Source of the DNA: Chryseosolibacter sp035628595
GTDB lineage: Bacteria > Bacteroidota > Bacteroidia > Cytophagales > Cyclobacteriaceae
Reading direction: 5' to 3'
Length of the DNA stretch: 64,000 bases
Assembly (NCBI GenBank): GCA_035628595.1
Contig: DASPJN010000267.1
Span: 1 to 64,000, forward strand
A program made the translations under genes and the position numbers. Below, one piece after another: positions 53,786 to 63,078 of the stretch (its first letter is position 1; each line of letters opens with the position of its first letter). Under the pieces are notes generated by a model. It had not been told where the DNA came from, searched no databases, and saw only the letters and a program-made list of their open reading frames with translations.

Positions 53786-55174
53786 ATGTCAAAATATGAT
53801 CTGATCGTGGTCGGCAGTGGTCCGGGCGGTTATGTTGCAGCAATCCGCGCCTCCCAACTGGGAATGAAGGTTGGTGTTGTTGAGAAGGCTGAAATCGGTG
53901 GTATATGTCTTAACTGGGGCTGTATTCCAACGAAAGCATTGTTGAAGAGTGCTAACGTATTTGAATATATCAAGCACGCGAAGGATTATGGTGTTCAAGT
54001 ATCTGACTCGAAAGCTGATTTGGGAGCGATGGTAAAACGGAGCCGGGATGTGGCGTCGAGCAATAGCAAAGGTGTTCAGTTCCTGTTTAAGAAAAACAAG
54101 ATTGATTTAATTGAAGGATTTGCGAAGCTGAAAAAAGGTGGAAAGGTTGAAGTTGAGGTGGGTGGCAAGAAAACCGATTACGAGGCTAAGAATATTATTC
54201 TAGCAACGGGAGGAAGGTCGCGCGAGTTGCCGGCGATGAAAATCGATGGTAAAAAAATCATCGGTTATCGCGAAGCAATGATTCTGGATAAAACACCGAA
54301 GAAGATGTTGGTGGTTGGATCCGGCGCTATCGGCGTTGAGTTCGCTTACTTTTACAATACACTTGGAACAGAGGTGACGATCGTTGAATTTCTGCCGAGA
54401 ATTGTTCCTGTAGAAGATGAAGAAGTTTCGAAGGCGCTCGAAAAATCTTTCAAGAAATCCGGCATGACTATCCATGTCAATGCAGAGGTAACGAAAGTTG
54501 ATACGTCAGGAAAAGGATGTGTCGCAACTGTTAAGACGCAATCTGGTGAGATAAAGATTGAAGCCGATGTGGTGTTGTCTGCTGTAGGCGTTTCGTCTAA
54601 CGTTGAAGGAATCGGGCTTGAGGAAGTCGGTGTTAAAACCGAAAAAGGAAAAGTTATCGTTGATGATTTTTATAAGACGAATGTTCCAGGCGTCTACGCA
54701 ATCGGTGACATCGTAAAAGGCCAGGCATTAGCACATGTTGCATCAGCGGAAGGAATTATTTGCGTGGAAAAGATTGCAGGCTTAAATCCGCATCCGCTTA
54801 ACTACAACAACATTCCTGGTTGCACATACTGCTCTCCTGAAATTGCATCTGTTGGATACACTGAAGAGGCTGCGAAGAAAGCCGGATATGAAATAAAGGT
54901 TGGGAAGTTTCCGTTTAGCGCTTCAGGAAAAGCGAAGGCTGCCGGCGCGCCAGATGGATTTGTTAAGGTAATTTTTGATGCAAAATACGGTGAATGGTTA
55001 GGTGCGCATTTTATTGGGGCCAACGTCACTGAAATGATTGCCGAAGTTGTTACTGCGCGCAATCTGGAGACAACAGGCCATGAAATAATAAAATCCGTAC
55101 ACCCGCATCCGACGATGAGTGAAGCAGTTATGGAGGCTGCAGCAGCGGCGTATGGTGAAGTGATTCATCTATAA
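53786..55174 (+). CDS. lpdA: Dihydrolipoyl dehydrogenase
   Basis: 462-aa flavoenzyme, the E3 subunit of 2-oxoacid dehydrogenase and glycine cleavage complexes. N-terminal FAD motif LIVVGSGPGGYVAAI, redox disulfide Cys41/Cys46 in GGICLNWGCIPTKALL, NAD motif VVGSGAIGVEFAYF, and the active-site His/Glu region HPHPTMSEAVMEA near the C-terminus. The frame is open to 53690, but the promoter box at 53755 and the family's usual N-terminus support the ATG at 53786. It is monocistronic, closed by a strong terminator. Confidence 0.96.
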   Translation: MSKYDLIVVGSGPGGYVAAIRASQLGMKVGVVEKAEIGGICLNWGCIPTKALLKSANVFEYIKHAKDYGVQVSDSKADLGAMVKRSRDVASSNSKGVQFLFKKNKIDLIEGFAKLKKGGKVEVEVGGKKTDYEAKNIILATGGRSRELPAMKIDGKKIIGYREAMILDKTPKKMLVVGSGAIGVEFAYFYNTLGTEVTIVEFLPRIVPVEDEEVSKALEKSFKKSGMTIHVNAEVTKVDTSGKGCVATVKTQSGEIKIEADVVLSAVGVSSNVEGIGLEEVGVKTEKGKVIVDDFYKTNVPGVYAIGDIVKGQALAHVASAEGIICVEKIAGLNPHPLNYNNIPGCTYCSPEIASVGYTEEAAKKAGYEIKVGKFPFSASGKAKAAGAPDGFVKVIFDAKYGEWLGAHFIGANVTEMIAEVVTARNLETTGHEIIKSVHPHPTMSEAVMEAAAAAYGEVIHL

Positions 55175-55203
55175 AAACAAAACAAAATCTTTATATTAAC
55201 AGG

Positions 55204-55229
55204 AAGCTGATTTTATAATCAGCTTTTTT
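55204..55229 (+). terminator. Terminator after lpdA
   Basis: AAGCTGATT (55204-55212) pairs perfectly with AATCAGCTT (55217-55225) around TTAT, followed by TTTT. It lies 29 bp after the lpdA stop and 20 bp before the DegT-family ATG. Confidence 0.88.
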
Positions 55230-55249
55230 GTTTCGGGACACCTTACTTC

Positions 55250-56377
55250 ATGACTCCTCATCCATTGCCGAAGATTCCTTTTTTCTCGTTGCAGCGTCAG
55301 CATGCAATGATTGAGAATGAATTGATTGATGTAATGCGTCAGGTTACTGATCGTAACTGGTTTGTGCTAGGGGAGGAGCTAAAGAATTTCGAGGCAAACT
55401 ATGCAGCTTTTTCGCAAACGAAATATGCTGCTGGTGTTGGTAGCGGATTTGATGCACTAACGCTTTCATTACGTGCCCTGAATATTGGCGTTGGGGATGA
55501 AGTTATCGTTCCAGTCAATACTTTTATCGCGACATGGCTGGCGGTAACACATGTTGGCGCGGTACCCGTTCCGGTCGATGCTGATCCATTGTCAGGTAAT
55601 ATCGATGTTGACAAAATTGCAGGTGTAATTAGCACACGAACGAAGGCAATTATTCCGGTTCATTTGTACGGCCTTTCATGTGAGATGGACAAGATCGCCG
55701 AAATAGCGCGCGCAAGTGATTTGAAGATAATCGAGGACAATGCACAGGCGCACGGAGCGACGTTCAATGGTCAACGAACTGGTAGCTTCGGACATTGTAA
55801 TGCAACGAGTTTTTATCCCAGCAAAATACTTGGAGCGTGTGGCGATGGAGGTGCGGTTACAACGAATGATACAGTGATTTACAACACAGTCTGCAAACTG
55901 AGAAGCTACGGCTCAGTTGAAAAACATCACCATGAGGTGTTGGGTGTTAATTCGAGGTTGGATGAATTGCAGGCTGCCGTGTTGGACTTGAAAATGCAGC
56001 ATCTTGACAAATGGATTAATGAGCGCCGCGGGATGGCTGCATTCTATATTGACGCTCTCACCGGTGTGGGTGATATCGTGTTGCCATATTCTTCACCGCG
56101 GTGTCGGCATGTATTTCACCTTTTCGTTGTTCGTACTAAGAGAAGAGATGACTTGAAAAAATTTCTAGACGTGAGCGGAATTGAAACGGCGATTCACTAT
56201 CCGATGCCGCCGTATTTACAGCCAGCTTATGCTGCGCTTGGTTATAAGCAGGGTGATTTTCCCGTTAGTGAAGATTTGTCAAGGACGAGCTTAAGTCTTC
56301 CGTTATGGATTGGCATGAGAGCCGAAGAGTTGGAAGAGGTGACGCGTGCCATCCGAGATTTCTATTCACGCGCATAG
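55250..56377 (+). CDS. DegT/DnrJ/EryC1/StrS-family aminotransferase
   Basis: 375-aa PLP-dependent sugar aminotransferase. The cofactor Lys192 is in TSFYPSKILGACGDGG and the PLP-binding Asp in IIEDNAQAHGA. The C-terminus has the DVSGIETAIHYPMPPYLQPA region typical of the family. It converts keto-sugar nucleotides to amino sugars for surface polysaccharides. It stands alone between lpdA and the 360-bp spacer; no other sugar-nucleotide gene is adjacent. Confidence 0.93.
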   Translation: MTPHPLPKIPFFSLQRQHAMIENELIDVMRQVTDRNWFVLGEELKNFEANYAAFSQTKYAAGVGSGFDALTLSLRALNIGVGDEVIVPVNTFIATWLAVTHVGAVPVPVDADPLSGNIDVDKIAGVISTRTKAIIPVHLYGLSCEMDKIAEIARASDLKIIEDNAQAHGATFNGQRTGSFGHCNATSFYPSKILGACGDGGAVTTNDTVIYNTVCKLRSYGSVEKHHHEVLGVNSRLDELQAAVLDLKMQHLDKWINERRGMAAFYIDALTGVGDIVLPYSSPRCRHVFHLFVVRTKRRDDLKKFLDVSGIETAIHYPMPPYLQPAYAALGYKQGDFPVSEDLSRTSLSLPLWIGMRAEELEEVTRAIRDFYSRA

Positions 56378-56499
56378 CTGCGGTTGTTCGACTTGGTGAA
56401 TCTTCGGTGTCGCGTTGTTCAAGTTGGTTAACTCTATTGGATCTGATTTTTTCGGGATCCAAAAAATGATTGGCTCGCAAGACATCCATGCAGTCACCT

Positions 56500-56625
56500 A
56501 AATTTAACGCGCGTCCGAGTCCTGACAGGGCGACATTTCCCAGCGGTGGCAACGCCCATGGCGTTATGTGTATTGCCCCGCCTCGAAGGGGTGGAATGAT
56601 AATTACATTGAATGAAACACATTCC
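56500..56625. repeat. Degenerate dispersed repeat-like element
   Basis: Non-coding block in the 360-bp gap between the DegT and DUF2723 genes. It contains CCCCGCCTCGAAGGGG (an imperfect hairpin), AACGCCCATGGCGTT (near-palindromic), and CCAGCGGTGGCAACG. The order and wording resemble short dispersed elements common in Bacteroidota genomes (CCCC-TTCG-GGGG, then a gene-poor GGTTGCCACC module, then GCCCTGTCAGG). Only one copy lies in this window, so repeat status is inferred. Small frames across it on both strands are not credible genes. Confidence 0.45.
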
Positions 56626-56677
56626 CCGCTAGTGAACACGAAAGGTCCGTGTAAATCCGGGCTATATTATTTGAGTC

Positions 56678-56706
56678 AAAAAAATAGCATCATTTAGATG
56701 CTATTT
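56678..56706 (-). terminator. Terminator of the DUF2723 gene
   Basis: AAATAGCATC (56682-56691) pairs with GATGCTATTT (56697-56706) around ATTTA; on the minus strand the stem ends in seven or more T residues. It lies 31 bp after the stop codon at 56738. Confidence 0.88.
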
Positions 56707-56737
56707 CTCTTAATGAATATTTTAACTCAGCGAGGGT

Positions 56738-59695
56738 CTATCGGTTGAACCCACGGTTCTGAAACGCCTCTGCATGTTTCGTATATGCATCCTCAATCTT
56801 CTTCGCCAGGTCAGACTCGCCATACGCATAGAGTACACGTTGCAGCTCGCCCATCATAATCAATGACACCTGCAGATCGCGTCCGTATTCACCTTTCGCC
56901 AGGTAGTAAGTAGCTTGTTCATCCAGACGCGGTGTCAACAAATTTACAATCTCCAACGCTTTTTCCTTTTCGCCGACCTCGAACAGTAACGAAACCATAC
57001 GTGCGTTTGTGTAATCATAGCGTACGCCTGCATCTGGCATTTTTGTAAGGCTGTGCATCAAAACGTCGCGCGCTTTTGCTGGATTGTTCTCCGCTATCAA
57101 TGCTTCGGCGAGGGTGTTCAAACTGCTGCGATGGTTTTGCACAAAGCTTCTGTAATCCTGGCTGTAATAGACCTCCGGATCATCGAGGCCGCGGAATTGA
57201 AACTTGTTCACCATGTTCTCAAACGCGGTTTCGGTATTCACAAGATCAACATCTGGATTTGGATTCAGAACAGGTAGGATTCTGAATGCGTTACCTTCCT
57301 GAACAACAAACTTTGTCAGATCGACATTGAACTGAGCTAAGGAAGTATGATTAACATACATCGGTCTTTCCCAATTGCCGGTAGCAAGCACATCAAGCAT
57401 AGCGAGGTCTTTCTTTTCGAGTCCGTTTCCTTTCACACGGAGTTTCATTTCAGGCACGATCAGATTTTCGAGGGACTTTGGCACAATGCCAAGAGACTTC
57501 ACTTTTTCAACATCAACTTTCAGAATGATTTCCTTTGCTGGTAATGCATTTGCCGATTGATATAATCGAAGCCCTTTATGATCTTTCTTTAACAAGTCAA
57601 GATATTGTTCAAGATCGATGTTCTTGATCTTTGCATCGTAGTACGGGAGGTAATCATTCGGTCCACCTTGCCTGTAGTTCTGTAAGGTAAGCGTATACGG
57701 AAATGGTTTTGACTCGTACGTCTGTCGCATTGTTTGTGCGATGTACCAATCCGTGTTGTAGTAGCTAAGTACAATTACACGCACATCTGTTCTCACACCC
57801 TCCACTTCCTGCGCATACCACAATGGGAAAGTGTCATTATCACCTCCTGTAAATAAGATCGCATTCGGTGCGCACGACTGAAGATAATTTACGGCGGAGT
57901 CTACTGAAAAATAGCGTTTTGATCTGTCGTGATCGTCCCACCCGTCCTTGGCCATTAATACAGGTGCAGTCAAACACAGTAGCGTCGCAACGACTCCGGA
58001 AATTTTTAAACTTTTCGTCAGACGACTGAGCCAATCGGAGAGTGCAATGACTGCGAGGCCCACCCAAATCGCGAATGCGTAATAGGAACCAGCGTAGATA
58101 TAATCACGTTCGCGCGGCTCTGTGGGAGGGGAGTTTAGGTAAACGACAAGCGCCACTCCCGTTAGAATAAACAGCAATGCAATCACGACAAAATTCTTTG
58201 TGTTGTTTACCGACTGGTAGAAAATTCCAACGAGTCCGATTAAAAATGGAATCATGAAGAAATTGTTTCGACCGTGATTTTCAGCAAGTGACGGTGGTAG
58301 TTCCTCAAACCATTGTGATGGTCGTAACCAATCTCCGTTTTGATTATCACTTTCCCTGCCAGCAAAATTGAAAAGGAAATAGCGGATGTACATCCAGCCG
58401 ATCTGGTGAGTGAACATGAACTCCATGTTGTGAACGAACTTCGGTTTTTGCCCTTCTCGCAGGCCAAGCTGTTCACGATAAATTCGCTGATGTTCCGGGT
58501 CAGTACTCCAGATCCGTGGCAGGATTGTTTGATCCGTTGGTGAATATTTATAGCTCACGCGTTTATCAGCAATTTCATACTTGTCCTTACCCTTTACGTA
58601 AACCGGATCCCCTTCATCATATCCGACAACCTGGGCGGTAAAGTATTGGCCGTAGAGCAACGGACGGCTTCCATACTGTTCTCGTTTCAGGTAGCTTACG
58701 AAGCTCATGATATCTGAAGGATCATTTTCATTGATCGGCGTGTTGAAATTCGAACGGATCACAACCATCGCATACGATGAATATCCGATCAGGATAAATG
58801 CGGTTGCGAGCATGAAAGTATTGAGCAAAGGTTTCCCTTTTTGCTGCGAATAGCGGATGCCATAAACCAGGGCACCTAATACGATCAACGTGAAGAAAAT
58901 GGCACCCGATCCAAATGGTAAGCCAAGGCTATTGACGAAAAACACTTCAAATCCCCCGGCGATTGAAGGAAGACCGGGGATGATGATATCGTTGATAAAG
59001 AAAATAATCATTAGACTGATCAGCATGGTACCCACGATGCCCCAGGTCGTTGGTTTATACTTTTTGAAGTAGTAGATCAGGGCTAATGCCGGAATTGTTA
59101 CCAGGTTTAGCAAGTGAACACCGATCGACAAACCCATCATATAGAAAAGCAGCAGCAGCCAGCGGTTTGCTTTTGCTTCGTCTTCAATAACATCCCACTT
59201 CAACATCGCCCACACAACAATGGCTGTGAAGAATGATGACATAGAATATACTTCCGCTTCTACGGCCGAGAACCATTGGGAATCGCAGAAAGTATATGTA
59301 AGCGCGCCAACGATGCCCGCGCCAATGATCGGCCACGTTTTATCAGAGGTCAGCTCCTCGTTTTTTGAAATTCGCATCAGCTTGCGGCTGAAAAGCGTGA
59401 TTGTCCAGAAAAGGAACAGAATGGTAAAAGCGCCTGCCAGTACGCTCATGAAATTGATCCAATAGGCTACCATTGTCGTGTCACCCATTGCCAGGAAGGA
59501 AAACATCCTACCCATCAAAAGAAATAATGGCGCTCCAGGCGGATGCGGTACTTCGAGTTTGTAAGAAACAGCGATGAATTCACCACAATCCCAATAACTC
59601 GCGGTGGGTTCCATGGTGGTCCAATAAGTGAAAAGTGCGATGGCGAAGACGAGCCATCCGGTAATGTTGTTAACTCGCTGAAAGTTATGCGTCAT
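56738..59695 (-). CDS. DUF2723 membrane protein (GT-C-like)
   Basis: 985-aa inner-membrane protein of the DUF2723 family, related to GT-C glycosyltransferases such as TMEM260 O-mannosyltransferases. The N-terminal half has about eleven hydrophobic segments with the conserved opening TYWTTMEPTASYWDCGEF and VPHPPGAPLFLLMGRMF, which carry acidic and histidine residues on the outer face. The soluble C-terminal half (about 560-985) has TPR-like helices near its end. The ATG at 59695 (MTHNFQRVNNI) is preferred over 59728. A role in glycosylating exported proteins is inferred from family. Confidence 0.92.
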   Translation of the reverse strand: MTHNFQRVNNITGWLVFAIALFTYWTTMEPTASYWDCGEFIAVSYKLEVPHPPGAPLFLLMGRMFSFLAMGDTTMVAYWINFMSVLAGAFTILFLFWTITLFSRKLMRISKNEELTSDKTWPIIGAGIVGALTYTFCDSQWFSAVEAEVYSMSSFFTAIVVWAMLKWDVIEDEAKANRWLLLLFYMMGLSIGVHLLNLVTIPALALIYYFKKYKPTTWGIVGTMLISLMIIFFINDIIIPGLPSIAGGFEVFFVNSLGLPFGSGAIFFTLIVLGALVYGIRYSQQKGKPLLNTFMLATAFILIGYSSYAMVVIRSNFNTPINENDPSDIMSFVSYLKREQYGSRPLLYGQYFTAQVVGYDEGDPVYVKGKDKYEIADKRVSYKYSPTDQTILPRIWSTDPEHQRIYREQLGLREGQKPKFVHNMEFMFTHQIGWMYIRYFLFNFAGRESDNQNGDWLRPSQWFEELPPSLAENHGRNNFFMIPFLIGLVGIFYQSVNNTKNFVVIALLFILTGVALVVYLNSPPTEPRERDYIYAGSYYAFAIWVGLAVIALSDWLSRLTKSLKISGVVATLLCLTAPVLMAKDGWDDHDRSKRYFSVDSAVNYLQSCAPNAILFTGGDNDTFPLWYAQEVEGVRTDVRVIVLSYYNTDWYIAQTMRQTYESKPFPYTLTLQNYRQGGPNDYLPYYDAKIKNIDLEQYLDLLKKDHKGLRLYQSANALPAKEIILKVDVEKVKSLGIVPKSLENLIVPEMKLRVKGNGLEKKDLAMLDVLATGNWERPMYVNHTSLAQFNVDLTKFVVQEGNAFRILPVLNPNPDVDLVNTETAFENMVNKFQFRGLDDPEVYYSQDYRSFVQNHRSSLNTLAEALIAENNPAKARDVLMHSLTKMPDAGVRYDYTNARMVSLLFEVGEKEKALEIVNLLTPRLDEQATYYLAKGEYGRDLQVSLIMMGELQRVLYAYGESDLAKKIEDAYTKHAEAFQNRGFNR

Positions 59696-59806
59696 GGTTA
59701 GCAGATAAATAGGGGCGAAAATAAACAAAAACGGGACGTGGATTAACTTGTTTCACCGAATCAGCCGAGAAAACGACTAAAGGTCGCGTTCGTGGTAGAA
59801 ACGAGG

Positions 59807-60454
59807 TTATTTGTAGACGGTGATATAGAAGATCAGCCAGAGAATGAAGATCAGTACATAGGAGCATAGAACGATAGCCCAAACGTATTTTTTGTCTTTC
59901 CTGGCGAAAAAATGGATGCCGCTAACGAGCAAAAACCAATAAACAATCTCGAACACGTTAAGGGCGCGCAAGGGGTACGCGTATCTTTTGTCAATGGACT
60001 CGTAATCCACGAAATGCATAAGCGAAAGAGGATAAAAAGCGCGGATATCGTCGTAGGTGGGGTCGGTGTCAACTGTCATAAACCAAACGATCTTTAATAT
60101 TTCAGGTACCAGGAAAATATATTCGGCGCCGATCACCACGCCCCAGCATTGGCTGTAAGTCACCCGGTAGCCAAACATGAAACACCCGACCCAGATAACG
60201 AATGCGATAACCGTGAATTTCCACATATAAATCACCGGGATGGAAACATATTTCATCGCATTAATTGCTTTGAGTACCGTGCCTTCCGGTCTGTCCTGTA
60301 AAAACTCAAAAGCAGCCGTTTCATTCTCGATAAATGAAATCTTGACAAAAAGCAATAACAGGGTAAGCAGACAAAGCAATGTGAACAGCAACTTTTTGTC
60401 AGCACCGAATAAAGATTTAGTTTCGTTGCCGTTTGAAGAAAGAGAATTTATCAA
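59807..60454 (-). CDS. Multi-pass membrane protein of unknown function
   Basis: 215-aa protein with about five hydrophobic segments (for example LLFTLLCLLTLLLLFVKI and VWAIVLCSYVLIFILWLIF). No family is recognised. The loop carrying the phrase TVDTDPTYDDIRAFYPLS is acidic. Its 5' end meets that of a plus-strand secreted TPR gene, with 23 bp between the start codons, so the two must have overlapping promoters. Confidence 0.75.
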   Translation of the reverse strand: MINSLSSNGNETKSLFGADKKLLFTLLCLLTLLLLFVKISFIENETAAFEFLQDRPEGTVLKAINAMKYVSIPVIYMWKFTVIAFVIWVGCFMFGYRVTYSQCWGVVIGAEYIFLVPEILKIVWFMTVDTDPTYDDIRAFYPLSLMHFVDYESIDKRYAYPLRALNVFEIVYWFLLVSGIHFFARKDKKYVWAIVLCSYVLIFILWLIFYITVYK

Positions 60455-60477
60455 GGTATCTGTACGTTAACTGTTTT

Positions 60478-61731
60478 ATGATGCAAAAACCTTCCGGAAT
60501 AACAATCGGATTGCCTCGTAAATTAGCCAATCCGCGACTGCCGGTGCAATTGTTTTTATTTTTACTGTTTGTCGTCAGTCTTTGCCCGGAATCACACGCA
60601 CAGGTTAAAAAAGATGGCCAGCCGATCATTCTTCTTTCAGATCTAAGCGTCCAGTTGCAATGCAACCAGGCGTTGAACGACCTGTATAATTTCAAATTCG
60701 ACCGTGCGGAACAAAAATTCCAGGAACTTAAAACCACCTACGGATGGCATCCGCTGCCTTACTTTTTGATGGGCTTGATTGAATGGTGGAAGATCATGCC
60801 TAACACGAAGGATACTTCGCACGATGCTCAGTTTCTTGCGTACATGGATTCAACGATCTTTGTAGCGGAACGACTGTACGAGGATTTTCCGGCCAATAAA
60901 GTTGAAGCTGCATTTTTTCTCGCTGCAGCCCACGGATTTAAAGGTAGGCTGTATTCCGATGAAGAAAGAAAAAACTGGCGCAAGGCCGCATCTTCAGGAA
61001 AAGAAGCACTGAATTATCTGGAAGAAAGCAAGGGACATCACGACCTGAGTCCGGAGTTGGTTTTCGGTGATGCTTTGTATAATTATTTTTCAGTGTGGGT
61101 GCCGGAGAATTATCCAACGCTAAAACCGATTCTCTGGTTTTTCCCGAAAGGTGACAAGCAGCTTGGATTGCGACAGCTAAAGGAGGTTTCGTACAATGCG
61201 TTTTATACGCGCACTGAAGCCATGGTCTGGTTGATGCGTATTCTAAATAGCTACGAAAAAGATCAGCTGCAGGCATTGCAGATCAGCAAATACCTTTATG
61301 AAACTTATCCGGACAATCCTTTCTTCCATCGCTATTATGCACGTATTTTATATTCCAGTGGCAGGTTTGATCTTGCAGAGCCGGTTTGCAAAGAAATTCT
61401 TGCACGTATCGACAGTGGTATGATAGGATATGAAGCGACAAGTGGAAGATACGCGGCGTTTTTCCTTGGTCAGGTTTCCGACTCCAAAAAAGACTATGCG
61501 CAATCCAAAAAATATTATGAGTTGTGCGTGAAGTATGCTGAGGAGATTGGAGCGATAGAGTCTGGATATTACTTATACTCACTCATCGAACTAGGAGAGA
61601 TAGCCTATCGGGAAGGAGATAAGAAGCAGGCAAAGCGGTATCTGCGGGAAGCGAAGGAAAAGGCCGGACGCAAAGACGAAGCTTTCAAAGACGCCAAACG
61701 GCGATTGAAGCAAATGGAAAAAGCAGATTAA
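60478..61731 (+). CDS. Secreted TPR-containing protein
   Basis: 417-aa protein. The start is placed at ATG 60478 (or 60481), just after the divergent start codon at 60454; the frame is open from 60433. A signal peptide follows a basic N-terminus (LFLFLLFVVSLCPESHAQ). The mature part is helical, with TPR-like motifs in the C-terminal half (LQISKYLYETYPDNPFFHRY, YAQSKKYYELCVKYAEE, and a Lys/Glu-rich last helix). The start overlap region suggests coordinated control with the membrane gene. It lies 9 bp before a GTG-started membrane gene. Function unknown. Confidence 0.78.
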   Translation: MMQKPSGITIGLPRKLANPRLPVQLFLFLLFVVSLCPESHAQVKKDGQPIILLSDLSVQLQCNQALNDLYNFKFDRAEQKFQELKTTYGWHPLPYFLMGLIEWWKIMPNTKDTSHDAQFLAYMDSTIFVAERLYEDFPANKVEAAFFLAAAHGFKGRLYSDEERKNWRKAASSGKEALNYLEESKGHHDLSPELVFGDALYNYFSVWVPENYPTLKPILWFFPKGDKQLGLRQLKEVSYNAFYTRTEAMVWLMRILNSYEKDQLQALQISKYLYETYPDNPFFHRYYARILYSSGRFDLAEPVCKEILARIDSGMIGYEATSGRYAAFFLGQVSDSKKDYAQSKKYYELCVKYAEEIGAIESGYYLYSLIELGEIAYREGDKKQAKRYLREAKEKAGRKDEAFKDAKRRLKQMEKAD

Positions 61732-61740
61732 CAATAAATT

Positions 61741-63078
61741 GTGGAGTTAAGAGATCTGATTGTAACGCCGATTCTTCTGATCGTAATTTATTCGGTGGCG
61801 TATTTCATTCGGCCTCGTGTTACGGATTCGATTACTCGTCGTTATTTTTTTCCAGCGTTAACAGTGCGAATAGTTGGGGCGTTGGCGCTCGGGTTTCTTT
61901 ACCAATTTTACTATGGAGGAGGGGATACGTTTGCATACCACACACACGGTAGCAGACATTTGTGGGAAGCGTTCATGGACTCTCCAACTCAAGGGGTTCG
62001 ATATTTTTTCTCCGGTGGAGAATACGGTCCGGGATTGTGGGATATCTCTAAGAAAATTTGGTATTGGCGTGATCCAAACTCATTTGCAGTTATCAGAATC
62101 GCCGCGCTATTTGATTTGCTGACGTTTTCATCATATTCAGGTACAGCAGTACTTTTTGCTACTATTTCTTTTATCGGCGCCTGGTTGTTATTCCTGACTT
62201 TCTACAGAATATTTCCAGGGAGCTATAAGCTTACCGCAGTAGCGACACTCTTTGTTCCCTCGGTCATTTTTTGGGGTTCTGGCATCTTGAAAGACACCGT
62301 TACACTTGCGGCTGTTTCTGTGGCAACCTTCAGTATTTTCGAAATAATGATCAGAGGCAAATGGTCATTGGGAAAGGTGCTTTTGTTGACAACGGCCTTA
62401 TGGGTTCTGTATCAGATTAAAATTTATATTCTATTATGCTTGCTGCCGGCAGTAATGATCTGGTGGTTTACGCAAAAGTTAGCATTGATAAAACCCCCGC
62501 TTCTTAGAATAATGGTCGGGCCGTTTATAATCGGCCTTAGTTTGATTTCCGGGTATGCGGCTGTGAGGGAGGTAGCCAAAGATAATCCGAAGTATAACAT
62601 TTCCCGTTTAGCAGAAACAGCGCGCATTACCGCCTATGATATACGGTACGGTTGGGGAGCCCGTGACGGTGAAGGATCCGGATATACACTAGGTGAGTTG
62701 GATGGCACGTGGGCTAGTATGGTAAAGCTGGCACCTCAGGCAATCAATGTCTCACTATTCAGGCCTTACCTTTGGGAAATCAATAATCCCTTGATGCTTC
62801 TGGCTGCGCTTGAAGCTCTTGGCTGCCTTATGCTAACGCTTTATTTGATTGTTAAAGTGAAGACAAAAGTCTTAAATTTTATTAAAAGGCCTGAGATTCT
62901 TTTTTGCGCAGTCTTCTCCGTTGCATTTGCATTTGCGGTTGGTATTTCCACTTATAACTTTGGCACACTCTCTCGTTACAAGATCCCTTTAATGCCTTTT
63001 TTTCTTCTCATGCTGGTGTTAATATATCATCATTGGAAAAGTGAAAGAAATGTTTCGGCGTTTGATGAAACAGAATAG
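61741..63078 (+). CDS. Multi-pass membrane protein, GT-C or polymerase-like
   Basis: 445-aa inner-membrane protein with about ten hydrophobic segments, starting at GTG 9 bp after the TPR gene stop. The first large loop contains FYYGGGDTFAYHTHGSRHLWE and a further acidic/aromatic stretch, as in GT-C glycosyltransferases and polysaccharide-polymerase-type proteins. No exact family is recognised. Being next to a glycosyltransferase gene fits a role in surface polysaccharide. The last 49 bp overlap the end of the convergent glycosyltransferase gene. Confidence 0.75.
   Translation: MELRDLIVTPILLIVIYSVAYFIRPRVTDSITRRYFFPALTVRIVGALALGFLYQFYYGGGDTFAYHTHGSRHLWEAFMDSPTQGVRYFFSGGEYGPGLWDISKKIWYWRDPNSFAVIRIAALFDLLTFSSYSGTAVLFATISFIGAWLLFLTFYRIFPGSYKLTAVATLFVPSVIFWGSGILKDTVTLAAVSVATFSIFEIMIRGKWSLGKVLLLTTALWVLYQIKIYILLCLLPAVMIWWFTQKLALIKPPLLRIMVGPFIIGLSLISGYAAVREVAKDNPKYNISRLAETARITAYDIRYGWGARDGEGSGYTLGELDGTWASMVKLAPQAINVSLFRPYLWEINNPLMLLAALEALGCLMLTLYLIVKVKTKVLNFIKRPEILFCAVFSVAFAFAVGISTYNFGTLSRYKIPLMPFFLLMLVLIYHHWKSERNVSAFDETE

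Noticed and set aside
56265..56639. 124-codon minus-strand frame over the DegT gene end and the repeat block
   Set aside because: It runs antisense through a real gene and then through the hairpin block; its Pro/Leu/Gly-rich translation is typical of translated dispersed repeats.
56470..56697. 75-codon plus-strand frame in the same gap
   Set aside because: It covers the repeat block and a terminator and has no protein-like pattern.
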